Shown: positions 15,976 through 24,221 of the stretch, piece after piece
Numbering within the stretch: the first letter of the stretch is position 1
How the letters are laid out: each line of letters starts with the position of its first letter
NCBI RefSeq assembly: GCF_019799965.1
Contig: NZ_JABGCJ010000008.1
Location: 1 to 64,000, forward strand
From: Modestobacter italicus
GTDB taxonomy: Bacteria; Actinomycetota; Actinomycetes; Mycobacteriales; Geodermatophilaceae
Direction of reading: 5' to 3'
Length of the DNA: 64,000 nt
Translations under genes and position numbers: made by a program
The notes under the pieces: generated by a model
Database searches by the model: none
What the model was told of the DNA's origin: nothing
Seen by the model: only the letters and a program-made list of their open reading frames with translations

Positions 15976-18006
15976 TCAGCGGGCGGTGCCGGTCGGAGCC
16001 GCCGTCTTGATGTAGAGGAGGGTGTTGTAGTTGTAGCCCTGGAACCCCGCGTAGGTCGTCTGGCCCTTCAGGGCGTCGGCCACCAGGTGGAAGTCGATCT
16101 GCTCCCCGCCGATCGAGACGGTGTACTGCTGGTCGAGCTGGTCGGACGGGGTGCCGGCGAGTGTGGCGTTGAAGTACGCCTGGTCGCCGGCACCGGCGCT
16201 CAGACCCAGGCTGTTGGCGCCCACCAACGGCGCGGACAGCAGCAGGCACTGGGGGACGTCGGTGCTCCCGGCCTGCCGGACGAGGATGCACTGGTCGATC
16301 GGCTGGTCGGCCAGGGGCCCGTCGCCCTTGCCGTTGGCGAACAGCAGGTTCACCGCAGCCACCGTCTCCTGCGTGATGGGGCCGAAGATGGGGCTCACGT
16401 CTCCGTTGACGGTGCTCTTCTTCGGGAAGGGGCGCCAGTCGCCGTTCTGGCCACCGTCGCTGTTGACCCAGTAGGAGCCGTCGTTGAGGTAGCCCAGGGA
16501 CCACTCCAGGTCGAGGTCCGTCTCGTTCCACATGGACACCGACATGGTCGTCGGGTGGAAGAGCGCGAAGATCCCGTCGACGAGGGCAGAGAGGACGGCG
16601 AGGACCGCCGTCACCCTGCCGAAGATCTCCACGGCCTTGATGACACCTTCCACCTCCACGACGTCGGCCACCGCCTGCTCGTAGCCCTCGTCGGACATCA
16701 GCTCCTTGGTGTAGAGGTCCTTGGCGTCCGAGGCGGTGGACTTCAGGCCGTCCAGCTTGGCGGTCAGCCCCTTCACCACGGCCTTCTCCACCAGGAACGC
16801 GAGGGTCGTCCCGATCCCGCTCCAGGTGGTCGCCTTCTCGATCTTCTGGACGACGAGCGCCGAGTCCCCCCGGGTGCTCGAGATGATCTGCGCGGTGGCA
16901 CCGCCGCCGGTCGGGACCGGGTCGCCGGGGTCACCGCCCACCTGGGGGGTGAGCGCCGCCCGGCACTGGATCTGGTGGACGATGCCTGCCGAGTCCGTCC
17001 ACTCGGCCACCTTGACCGGCCGCCCGCTGGTGTCGGTCGCGTCCCCCCACCCGTCCTCACCGCTGGTCTGCAGGCTGGTGAAGAAGCCGTTCGCCAGCAT
17101 CTGGTCCTGGACCAGGCCCGCCCACGCGGTCGAGTCGCCGGCGGCGGCCTGCATGCGGGTGGTGGTGGCGTCGGTCATGACGTTCCAGCTCCCGTACACG
17201 TCGGACGCGAAGGAGCCGAAGGTGATCGTCGGCCGGTCCTGGGGGAGGGGGCTGGTGAGGATGGTGCAGTCGTGCAGGTCGCCGGCGCCGCCGTCGACGA
17301 GGTTGATCGGGGCGTTGCTGGTGGGGTCGAAGGTGGTGGCCAGGATCAGGCCTTGTTGGGTGAGGGCGGCCAGTTGGGTGGTGAGGGTGCCGTCGACGGC
17401 GGCGTACTGGAGTTGCTGGATCTCCGGCCCGGTGCGGGCGGTGTGCCACAGGCGCAGGTCGAAGAGCTGGCCGGTGTAGCCGATGGCGTCGCCGAAGCCG
17501 GCGCCGATCTGGCAGGGGCTGGTGGCGGGTTGGCCGGTGGGCATGGTGACCGGGGTGGGTTCGGTGGTGGGCTGGCCGTCTTTGTAGAAGGTGATCGTGC
17601 CGGCGTCGATGACGGCGGCGATGTGGTGCCAGGTGCCGTCGAGGACGGGGGTGGTGTCGGCGGAGGCGTGGGAGCCGCCGGTGCCGGTGGTGCTCCAGTA
17701 GAGGTGGATGCGGCTGTCGGTGTCGATGGACAGGCGGGGGGCGGCGCCGTCACCGGCCTGGCCGAGGTAGATGGTCTGGCCGCTGCCGGCGTCGGGGGTG
17801 GCCGAGGAGCTGATCCACACCTCGATGGTGGCCGCGTCGCTGCTGAGGGCGGACACGTCGACCGCCACGTCGGCCCAGCCGTTCGGGTCGGGGAACGACA
17901 GACACGACCCCGTGGCCGATGCATCGGCCACGCGCTCGGATGAGGCAGGGATCAGGTCGCCGAACGGGAGGCCCGTCAGCACGGCGCGCTGGTTCGTCTC
18001 GGTCAT
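15976..18006 (-). CDS. LamG-domain protein with membrane-active-like C-terminal half (paralogue B)
   Basis: 676 residues, no signal peptide. A 30-residue N terminus is followed by the LamG cassette (about 31-255) identical to paralogue A, a unique region of about 170 residues beginning TFGSFASDVYGSWNVM, helices with hydrophobic segments (GIGTTLAFLVEKAVVKGL; VTAVLAVLSALVDGIFALF near 480), and a C-terminal beta domain with MWNETDLDLEW, SPIFGP, GANSLG and GFQGYNYNTLLYI that aligns with paralogue A at low identity. AGGAG precedes the ATG. The two genes are 55 bp apart and probably co-transcribed. Function is unknown; a secreted-without-signal or toxin-like role is only a structural guess. No SARP-type promoter lies upstream. 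Confidence 0.8.
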   Translation of the reverse strand: MTETNQRAVLTGLPFGDLIPASSERVADASATGSCLSFPDPNGWADVAVDVSALSSDAATIEVWISSSATPDAGSGQTIYLGQAGDGAAPRLSIDTDSRIHLYWSTTGTGGSHASADTTPVLDGTWHHIAAVIDAGTITFYKDGQPTTEPTPVTMPTGQPATSPCQIGAGFGDAIGYTGQLFDLRLWHTARTGPEIQQLQYAAVDGTLTTQLAALTQQGLILATTFDPTSNAPINLVDGGAGDLHDCTILTSPLPQDRPTITFGSFASDVYGSWNVMTDATTTRMQAAAGDSTAWAGLVQDQMLANGFFTSLQTSGEDGWGDATDTSGRPVKVAEWTDSAGIVHQIQCRAALTPQVGGDPGDPVPTGGGATAQIISSTRGDSALVVQKIEKATTWSGIGTTLAFLVEKAVVKGLTAKLDGLKSTASDAKDLYTKELMSDEGYEQAVADVVEVEGVIKAVEIFGRVTAVLAVLSALVDGIFALFHPTTMSVSMWNETDLDLEWSLGYLNDGSYWVNSDGGQNGDWRPFPKKSTVNGDVSPIFGPITQETVAAVNLLFANGKGDGPLADQPIDQCILVRQAGSTDVPQCLLLSAPLVGANSLGLSAGAGDQAYFNATLAGTPSDQLDQQYTVSIGGEQIDFHLVADALKGQTTYAGFQGYNYNTLLYIKTAAPTGTAR
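17241..17913. repeat. 673-bp direct repeat encoding the LamG cassette, copy B
   Basis: Partner of 15035-15707. The identity stops at the base after ACCCCGT on the right and before the G-rich GGGGGAGGGGG run on the left, where both paralogues diverge completely. Recent duplication, gene conversion or domain swapping would explain it. Confidence 0.9.
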
Positions 18007-18308
18007 GTCCGTCTCCTCGTGGGGTGGGAAGGGGCTGCGTGCCGGGCACGGCAGGTCGCCGGGTCAGGCAGGTCCGTGCGGCGCGTGAACCGCCCGGACC
18101 GGTGGCGCCGTCCGGCGTCCGTGCGACGTCCTCGGCACGGGGGCGACGGGGACGGGGCACGTGGTGTCCGGTCACGGAGATGGTCGCGCTGGCACGAGCT
18201 CGGCACCCCGTGCATTTCGTACAGTCCTGACCGGTCGCCACGCGGGTCGTGCTGCGGCGGCACGACGACACCGCCTGCAGCCACCCGTCCTCGCAGGAGC
18301 CCCACCGG
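18007..18308. other. Intergenic region upstream of the LamG genes
   Basis: Three hundred bases without a supported gene. The only AT-richer patch is at about 18211-18225, where the minus strand reads TGTACGAAAT; it could hold the promoter of the LamG pair. No copy of the TTGGAGC repeat is present, so the LamG genes are probably outside the SARP-type regulon. Confidence 0.4.
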
Positions 18309-20087
18309 TCAGGCGCCCGTGTTCGGTGCGCCGAGGGCGCGGGTGAGCGTGGCGAGCAGCACCGGGACGTCGTCGCGGGGGACGACCGCCTGCACGAGGG
18401 CGAAGCCACCGGGGTCGTCGGCGGCCTCGCGGTAGGCCTGCCGCAGCGCGCCGACGGTGCTGGCCCGGTCGACGCGGATCCGCTCGCCGCTGCAGAAGAG
18501 GCGGGCGAGGGCGGTCCAGTCCCAGCGGGTGACATCGTTGTACGGCTGGTCGGCGCCGTGGATGGCCCGCTCGACGGTGTAACCGTCGTTGTCCACCACG
18601 ACCACGAGGGCAGGCAGCCGCTCCCGGAGCACGGTGGCGAGCTCCTGGACGGTCATCTGGGCGGCGCCGTCGCCGATGAGCAGGACACCGCGGCGTCCGG
18701 GCGCGGCGGCACCGGCCCCCAGCAGCGCGGGCAGCGTGTACCCGATGGAGGCCCACAGCGGCTGTCCGACGAAGGTCACGCCGGGCGGCAGCCGGTGCGG
18801 CGCCATGCCGTAGAAGGACGTCCCCTGGTCGGCGAGGACGACGTCGCCCGGGCGCAGCGCGGCCGTGGTCTCCCGCCAGAGCGCGGCCTGGGTCAGCGGG
18901 GCGGAGTCCTCGTCGGCCGGTCCGGGGGGCGGGTCCTCCGGTGGGGGCATCGGACCGGTGGGGAGGGCCGCGACCAGCGGGCGCAGCGCGGCGAGCGCGG
19001 CCGGCAGCTCCAGCGGCGCGAACACGGCTGCTCCGACGCGCGCCGACCGCGGGGACAGGTCGATGGTCCGGGCGCGGGAGATCCGCTGGCTGGACAGGCC
19101 GCTGTTGAGGTCGGTGAACTGCACGCCGGCCAGCACGAGCGCCGCGGCGTCCTCCACGACCGCCCGGGTCGACTCCGAGCTGCCGGCCGCGCCGGCGTAG
19201 GTCCCGGCGAACCCGGGGGCCGCCTCGTCGACCAGGCTCTTCGCCCACGGGGTGGTGGCGTGCGGCAGGGGTCCGGCGGCGAGCAGGCCGGCGAGCTCGT
19301 CCACCGCGCCGAAGCGGTGCACGAGGAGGCCGGCGAGCACCGCGACCCGGTCGGTGGACCCGGCCCCGGCGAGGAGCTGCGCGGCGGCGGCGGTGAAGGC
19401 CTCGAGCACCTCGGGGTCGGTGCCGTCGGCGTGCAGGGGGAGGGGCGCAGTCGCACGTTCGGCGGGCAGTTCAGCGACGTCCGCCGGGACGAGCAGGTAC
19501 CCGGGCAGCCGGCTGTCCCGGACCTCGGTGAGCACGCGGTCGATCTCCTCGACGGCGGTGCCCGGGGCCAGGACGGCCCGGGCGCAGGTGATGTCGGTGT
19601 GCATGGCCACGAAGTGCCCGAACGTCCCGTCGCCCAGGGTGTGGTGCAGCGCGCGGTGCTCGGCCTGCCGCGCCAGCGCGGGGGCCCCCACCACGTGCAC
19701 CACGGGCACGTGCTCGGCGTAGCTGCCGGCGACGGCGTTGATCGCGCTGAGCTCACCGACGCCGAAGGTGGTGCACAGAGCCGCCAGACCGCGCAGCCGC
19801 GCGTAGCCGTCCGCCGCGTAGCCGGCACCCAGCTCGGTCACGCACCCGGTCCAGCGCACGGTCGGGTGTCCGGTGACGTGGTCGAGCAGCCGGAGGCTGT
19901 AGTCGCCGGGCACACCGAACACCCGGTCGACGCCCAGCTCGGCCAGCCGGTCGACCAGGTGGTCGGCGACGGTGTAGGGGGCTGCGCCCACGATCGGTGC
20001 GTCGGCTGCCTCCGGGGTGGCCACGCCGGTGGGGTCCACGGTGGTCACGTCGGCGGGCTGGGCTGCGTCGTCCTGAGGTGCCTGCAC
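18309..20087 (-). CDS. Thiamine-diphosphate 2-keto-acid decarboxylase (pyruvate/indolepyruvate decarboxylase family)
   Basis: 592 residues, the usual length plus a 40-residue acidic leader. The catalytic set of the family is present: Asp in FGVPGDYSLRLLD, Glu in TELGAGYAADGYAR, the paired His in ALHHTLGDG, the ThDP motif beginning GDGAAQMT, and Glu in DNDGYTVERAIHG. It should decarboxylate a 2-keto acid such as pyruvate, indolepyruvate or a branched-chain keto acid to an aldehyde; which one cannot be decided. The GTG at 20087 is chosen from a GAGAGG ten bases upstream; the open frame to 20177 runs through the promoter. SARP-type copy 7 lies 83 bp upstream. Confidence 0.9.
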   Translation of the reverse strand: MQAPQDDAAQPADVTTVDPTGVATPEAADAPIVGAAPYTVADHLVDRLAELGVDRVFGVPGDYSLRLLDHVTGHPTVRWTGCVTELGAGYAADGYARLRGLAALCTTFGVGELSAINAVAGSYAEHVPVVHVVGAPALARQAEHRALHHTLGDGTFGHFVAMHTDITCARAVLAPGTAVEEIDRVLTEVRDSRLPGYLLVPADVAELPAERATAPLPLHADGTDPEVLEAFTAAAAQLLAGAGSTDRVAVLAGLLVHRFGAVDELAGLLAAGPLPHATTPWAKSLVDEAAPGFAGTYAGAAGSSESTRAVVEDAAALVLAGVQFTDLNSGLSSQRISRARTIDLSPRSARVGAAVFAPLELPAALAALRPLVAALPTGPMPPPEDPPPGPADEDSAPLTQAALWRETTAALRPGDVVLADQGTSFYGMAPHRLPPGVTFVGQPLWASIGYTLPALLGAGAAAPGRRGVLLIGDGAAQMTVQELATVLRERLPALVVVVDNDGYTVERAIHGADQPYNDVTRWDWTALARLFCSGERIRVDRASTVGALRQAYREAADDPGGFALVQAVVPRDDVPVLLATLTRALGAPNTGA

Positions 20088-20155
20088 GGCCTGGGGTCCT
20101 CTCTGCGGCCGGCCCGGAGGACCAGCAGCCCGGGGGCGGTCCGCCGGACGTGCGG

Positions 20156-20188
20156 ATGCTGCGGGACAGGGGTCCAACCCCGCTCCAA
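20156..20188 (-). promoter_or_regulatory. SARP-type composite promoter, copy 7
   Basis: Minus-strand reading: TTGGAGC-GGGG-TTGGACC, 9 bp, CAGCAT; 83 bp from the decarboxylase GTG at 20087. Confidence 0.75.
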
Positions 20189-20215
20189 ACGGCGACGGGA
20201 CGAGCCGGCAGCCGG

Positions 20216-20233
20216 CTGGAACGGCGTCGGAGG
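20216..20233 (+). promoter_or_regulatory. Degenerate SARP-type repeat pair, copy 8 (no -10)
   Basis: CTGGAAC-GGCG-TCGGAGG with the right 11-bp spacing, but nine bases on the sequence is GGCGGC, without the A and T seen in every other copy. A ribosome site (GGGGAGG) and a GTG follow exactly 71 bp later at 20305, the same distance as in front of the LAL gene. It looks like the remains of a promoter whose gene has been lost. Confidence 0.5.
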
Positions 20234-20304
20234 GGTTCCCGCGGCGGCGGCCCTGCGATCACAGCGCCATCGCAGCGGGGCGACGCCGATCCAGGGGAGG
20301 ACCC

Positions 20305-20354
20305 GTGACCGACGCCTGCCCGGGCGGTGACGGGCGACCTCCGATCGGCGGAGC
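20305..20354 (+). other. Orphan translation start with no recognisable gene
   Basis: GTG at 20305 preceded by GGGGAGG. The open frame begins TDACPGGDGRPP and then runs antisense through the DUF1269 gene to 20997; beyond about 20350 it is only the shadow of that gene. I read it as the first codons of a deleted gene that once sat behind degenerate promoter copy 8, close in sequence to the start of the LAL gene's message. Confidence 0.35.
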
Positions 20355-20840
20355 TCAGCCGGCGAAGACCCGGCGCATCCTGCGGAGCTGGTCGGCGGTG
20401 AGCTCCGCGCGGGTCAGCGACGGCCGCAGGACACGCAGCGCTCCGTCGGCGGTCTCGCACGCCTGCTCCCCGGCCAGCACGGCCAGGGCCGTGGTGCCGC
20501 GGGTGGTCACCCGGCGGACGTCGGCGGTGAAGGCGTCGGTGACGCCGACCCCGGCCAGCCCCGCGCCCAGCCCGGTCGCGGGCTCCCCGTCGAGCTCCTG
20601 GAGCGCCGGGAGGAGGAACACGACGGCCAGCAGGACGGACCAGAAGTCGCCGCCGACCGCGTCGTGCAGAGCGATGCTGTGCAGCTCCCGGACGTGCGGG
20701 CGCCTCCCGCCGGGCGCCCACGCCAGGACGGCCCCGTCGTCCACGGACACCGTGCGGCGGGCACTGAGCACGCCGAGTGCGTGCTCGGCACGCCGAGCCG
20801 AGTCCCCGTCGGGGAAGGTCCACACCGCCAGGCTCGCCAT
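20355..20840 (-). CDS. DUF1269-family protein
   Basis: 161 residues. The whole chain follows the DUF1269 pattern: an N-terminal strand with AVWTFPDGDSARRAEHAL, VDDGAVLAWAPGGRRP, ELHSIALHDAVGGDFWSVLLAVVFLLPAL as a central hydrophobic hairpin, VGVTDAFTADVRRVTTRGTTALAVL, and a C-terminal charged helix ending in LRRMRRVFAG. The function of the family is not established; members are often stress-induced and membrane associated. GGAGG lies before the ATG. It is divergent from the SARP regulator gene and has a weak SARP-type promoter, so it may be a direct target. Confidence 0.85.
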   Translation of the reverse strand: MASLAVWTFPDGDSARRAEHALGVLSARRTVSVDDGAVLAWAPGGRRPHVRELHSIALHDAVGGDFWSVLLAVVFLLPALQELDGEPATGLGAGLAGVGVTDAFTADVRRVTTRGTTALAVLAGEQACETADGALRVLRPSLTRAELTADQLRRMRRVFAG

Positions 20841-20883
20841 CACCGTGCCTCCGTCCCGTCGTCCTCGCCGTCCGTACCGGGTC

Positions 20884-20916
20884 AGCCTGCGGGCGACCTC
20901 TCCAACGACTCTGGAA
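20884..20916 (-). promoter_or_regulatory. SARP-type composite promoter, copy 9 (weak)
   Basis: Minus-strand reading: TTCCAGA-GTCG-TTGGAGA, 9 bp, CAGGCT; 58 bp from the DUF1269 ATG. The distal heptamer departs from the consensus, but spacing and -10 are kept. Confidence 0.6.
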
Positions 20917-20954
20917 CCGCGTCGAAGACGCTGGTCGGCAGGGGGTGGTGCTCG

Positions 20955-20960
20955 TAGGGT
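20955..20960 (+). promoter_or_regulatory. -10 element of a leaderless promoter for the SARP gene
   Basis: TAGGGT six bases before the GTG at 20967 and no ribosome site between them: the usual arrangement for leaderless actinobacterial mRNAs. No TTGGAGC repeat lies at the proper distance upstream, so the regulator does not appear to use the composite promoter itself. Confidence 0.5.
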
Positions 20961-20966
20961 GCCCTC

Positions 20967-23882
20967 GTGCGGTACCGGGATCTCGGCCCCTTGGTGATCG
21001 AGGTCGACGGTGCCGACCACCCGCCGCCCGGGCCCAAGCCCGCAGCGCTCCTCGCCGCCCTGCTGGTGAACGTCAACCGGCGGGTGTCCGTCCCGGCCCT
21101 GCTGGAGGTCGTCTGGGGCGACCACCTCACGGCCAAGGCGGAGGCGACCCTGGAGTCGCACGTCTGGCGGCTCCGGCGATTGCTGGAGCCCAGCCGTCCC
21201 CGTGGCCGGGCCCCGGCCGTCCTGGTCAACGACAGCGGCGGCTACCGGCTCCTCGCACGCCCGGAGCAGATCGACTCGGCCCGCTTCGAGCAGCTTGCCG
21301 ACGAGACGCGCACCCTGGCCGGGGCCGGCGACCCGGCCGACCTGCTGGCGCGGTGCGAGGAGGCGCTGGCCCTCTGGCGCGGCGCCCCCTACCAGCAGGT
21401 GGCCGAGCAGGAGTGGGCCGCCCCGTTCCTGGCGCGCCTGGAGGAGATGGCCACCGAGCTCCGCGAGCGGCGCATCGACGCACTGCTGGCCACCGGGTCG
21501 ACGGACCGGGCCCTGAGGGACGTCGCCGGGCTGATCGAGCAGACGCCGTTCCGCGAACGGCTGTGGGCCCAGCGGATGCTCGGGCTGTACCGGGCCGGCC
21601 GCGTCGAGGAGTCGCTGCAGGCCTACCGGCGTGCCCGCGACAAGCTGCTCGACGAGCTCGGCGCCGAGCCCGGCACGGACCTGCAGACCCTGCACCGGCG
21701 CGTCCTGGACCAGGACCCCGCGCTCGACCTCCCTCGGCCGGTGGGGGCCGGGACGCGCACGGGACCCGGCGGATCCCCGGACGGCGTGCCCCCCGACGGC
21801 GTCCCCGCGCGGGCGACCCACCCGGTGGAGGTGCACCTCCCCGCCCGCGCCGACCCGCTGATCGGCCGGCGGTCCGACCTGGATGCGCTGGGCGACCTGG
21901 TGACGACCAGGCAGCTGGTCACGGTGACCGGAGCGGCCGGCTGCGGCAAGACGAGGCTCGCGGTCGAGGTGGCCGCCACCGTCGCCGGGGCCTTCCCCGA
22001 CGGGGTCTGGTTCGTCGACCTCGCGGCGGTCGACCGGCCCGAGCTGGTCCTCGACGTCGTCGTCACCACCATCGGGTTCGCCGCACCGGCGGTGGGCAAC
22101 GTCGTCGAGGCGCTGCGCAGCTACACGCGGGACCGGCGGATGCTCCTCGTGCTGGACAACGCCGAGCACCTCCTGCCCGCCGTCGCCGACGTGGTCACCG
22201 CCGTGCAGGCCGACGACAGCAGGTGTGCGCTGCTGGTGACCAGCCGCGAGCCGATCGCCACCGGTGGTGAGCTCATCTGGCCGCTGGGGCCGTTGCCGTT
22301 CGACCGGCAACCGGACCCCCTCGTCCCGGAGCCGACCGCGGACACCGAGGAGCCGGCACCGGCGGTCGAGCTCTTCCTCGCGCGCGCGCAGGCGGCGGAC
22401 CCCATGGTGGTCATCGACGAGGAGGCGATGCAGACCGTGCGGCGCATCTGCCGGCGCCTCGACGGTCTCCCGCTGGCCATCGAGCTGGCCGCCGCCCGGG
22501 TGCGCTCGGCGACGCTCCCCGAGATCGCCGAGCAGGTGTCGGCCGACGCCAGCGCCCTGCGGCGACTCGGCCGCGCGACCGCCGACCACCGGCAGAGCGT
22601 GCGGGCGGCGATCGAGTGGAGCCACCGCCTCCTGAGCTGCGAGGAGCAGGCGGTGCACCGCCGGCTGTCGGTGCTGCCTGGTCCGTTCACCCGGCCCGCT
22701 GCCGCGGCCGTGGCCGGGGTGGACCCGGTGGCCACAGCCGACGTGCCGGAGCTGCTGGCGATGTTGACGCACCGGTCGCTGCTCACCCCGCTCCGGGCCG
22801 GACGGGCAGGCGGTCCGTCGCTGTTCAGCCAGCTGGCCACCGTTCGGGGGCACGCCGCCCACGCCTTGACGGCGGCCGACGAGACCGACGCCGCCGTGCG
22901 CCGGCGGGACGCCTGGGTGGCCGGTCTGCTGGCCGGCCGGCCGCGGGTGAGCCGGCCGGGTGGCGACTTCTACGACGCGGTCGCCGACGCGTACCCGACG
23001 GTCCGGGCGACGCTGCATCGGGTCCTGGTCGACGAGCCGGACGCCGCGGCCGGTGGCCTGCTGTCGGCCCTGACGATGTTCTGGTACTACCGGGCGCACT
23101 CCCTGGAGGGCCAACGCTGGCTGCGGCTGGCGCTCGGGCGGCACGAGCTGACCCCGCCGGACGCTGCGCTGGCCCACCTCGCGCTCACCGCGCACGCGCT
23201 CCTGCGAGGCCGGTCCGACCTCGCCGGGCCCCACCTGGACGCGGCGCTGGGCCTGGTCCCCACCGTCCCGGGCGACCGCCTGGTCGACCTGGCCGAGGTG
23301 ATGGGCGCCGTCGCGCTGGCCGCGGAGCTCCAGCAGGCGTACGACCAGACGGAGCTCCTGCTCGCGGCGGTCGCCGAGCTCGCTGCCGCCACCGGCGACG
23401 CCGACGTCGCGCTGGTGTCGACGGCCCTGGCGCTGTTGCCGACCCCGTCCGCGGCGGGCGACCACTCGGCCGACGAGGCCGACGACCTCCACCGGCAGGC
23501 GTGCGCCGAGGAGAACGGGCTGGCGGCCTGGGTCGCGGCCACCGCCGCGGCGCGGCGGGCACGCACACCCGAGGACGCCCTCCGGTGGACCGACCGGCAG
23601 GTGGAGCTCCAGGTGCTGCTCGGGGCGCAGGACAGCGGCCTCCTCGCGGAGCTGCGCGCCGGTCTCATGGTGGCCGCCGGGCAGGACCGCGACGCCGTCC
23701 GGTTGTTCGCCGCCGCCCGGCTGTACCTCCGCCGGGCCGGGCTGAACTGGCCGATGATCCCGACCACCCGCGAGCTCATGCGGCAGGCCCACCAGCGGCT
23801 CGGCGCCGTCGCGTACGAGCAGGCCTGGGACGAGGGCGGGCGACGCCAGGCGCCGGAGCTGATGGCCGAGCTGCGCGGCTGA
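20967..23882 (+). CDS. AfsR/SARP-type transcriptional regulator with STAND ATPase
   Basis: 971 residues. Residues 1-95 are an OmpR-like winged helix (LLVNVNRRVSVPALLEVVWG and TLESHVWRLRRLLEP). Residues 96-255 are the bacterial transcriptional activator domain (SARFEQLADE, EALALWRGAPYQQVAEQEWA, LQAYRRARDKLLDELGAEPG). A STAND ATPase follows (LIGRRSDLDALG; Walker A TGAAGCGKTRL near 322; RRMLLVLDNAEHLLP near 395), then a helical repeat C terminus. This is the build of AfsR-class regulators, which activate promoters by binding 11-bp-period heptamer repeats over the -35 and recruiting RNA polymerase. Nine such repeat pairs lie within 20 kb upstream, so I infer it controls them. Confidence 0.92.
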   Translation: MRYRDLGPLVIEVDGADHPPPGPKPAALLAALLVNVNRRVSVPALLEVVWGDHLTAKAEATLESHVWRLRRLLEPSRPRGRAPAVLVNDSGGYRLLARPEQIDSARFEQLADETRTLAGAGDPADLLARCEEALALWRGAPYQQVAEQEWAAPFLARLEEMATELRERRIDALLATGSTDRALRDVAGLIEQTPFRERLWAQRMLGLYRAGRVEESLQAYRRARDKLLDELGAEPGTDLQTLHRRVLDQDPALDLPRPVGAGTRTGPGGSPDGVPPDGVPARATHPVEVHLPARADPLIGRRSDLDALGDLVTTRQLVTVTGAAGCGKTRLAVEVAATVAGAFPDGVWFVDLAAVDRPELVLDVVVTTIGFAAPAVGNVVEALRSYTRDRRMLLVLDNAEHLLPAVADVVTAVQADDSRCALLVTSREPIATGGELIWPLGPLPFDRQPDPLVPEPTADTEEPAPAVELFLARAQAADPMVVIDEEAMQTVRRICRRLDGLPLAIELAAARVRSATLPEIAEQVSADASALRRLGRATADHRQSVRAAIEWSHRLLSCEEQAVHRRLSVLPGPFTRPAAAAVAGVDPVATADVPELLAMLTHRSLLTPLRAGRAGGPSLFSQLATVRGHAAHALTAADETDAAVRRRDAWVAGLLAGRPRVSRPGGDFYDAVADAYPTVRATLHRVLVDEPDAAAGGLLSALTMFWYYRAHSLEGQRWLRLALGRHELTPPDAALAHLALTAHALLRGRSDLAGPHLDAALGLVPTVPGDRLVDLAEVMGAVALAAELQQAYDQTELLLAAVAELAAATGDADVALVSTALALLPTPSAAGDHSADEADDLHRQACAEENGLAAWVAATAAARRARTPEDALRWTDRQVELQVLLGAQDSGLLAELRAGLMVAAGQDRDAVRLFAAARLYLRRAGLNWPMIPTTRELMRQAHQRLGAVAYEQAWDEGGRRQAPELMAELRG

Positions 23883-24221
23883 CGTCCGGCGACCGCCGGC
23901 CCCGAACTCGGTACCGGGCCGAGGGCCGCACGGCCACCACCGGACGGGGATGGAGGACCGGACCCGGACCACCCCGGGGGAAGCCCCGCTCCAGCGCGCA
24001 GCTGCTGCAGCAGCGCGGCGTGCCGGGGCCCCACCTGATCGCGAGCGTTGATCATCACACCCCGCGCGGCGATGCTCGCGCGGCTGTCGGGGATCGACGC
24101 CCAGGCGGGGACCAGGTCGAGGAGCGCCTCGTCATCCACTCCGTCCCCTGGTCGCACCGAGGACCGCGATCAGGCGTCCCGGCGTGCTCGTCCGGGACGC
24201 CCGATCAGGGACCTCAGGTCA
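23883..24221. other. Intergenic region with a possible gene remnant on the minus strand
   Basis: No intact gene. On the minus strand, 24157 down to about 23990, an open frame reads protein-like with GC3-rich codons (VDDEALLDLVPAWASIPDSR, then VMINARDQVGPRHAALLQQL) before it dissolves into Gly/Pro-rich sequence and runs into the SARP gene's antisense. I cannot assign a family; it may be the fragment of a lost gene. The region also must contain the ends of the SARP and msrA transcripts, but I see no clear hairpin. Confidence 0.3.

Noticed and set aside
15035-17913. Could the long direct repeat be an insertion sequence or CRISPR?
   Set aside because: It codes in frame for a LamG domain in both genes, has no terminal inverted repeats or transposase, and consists of only two units.
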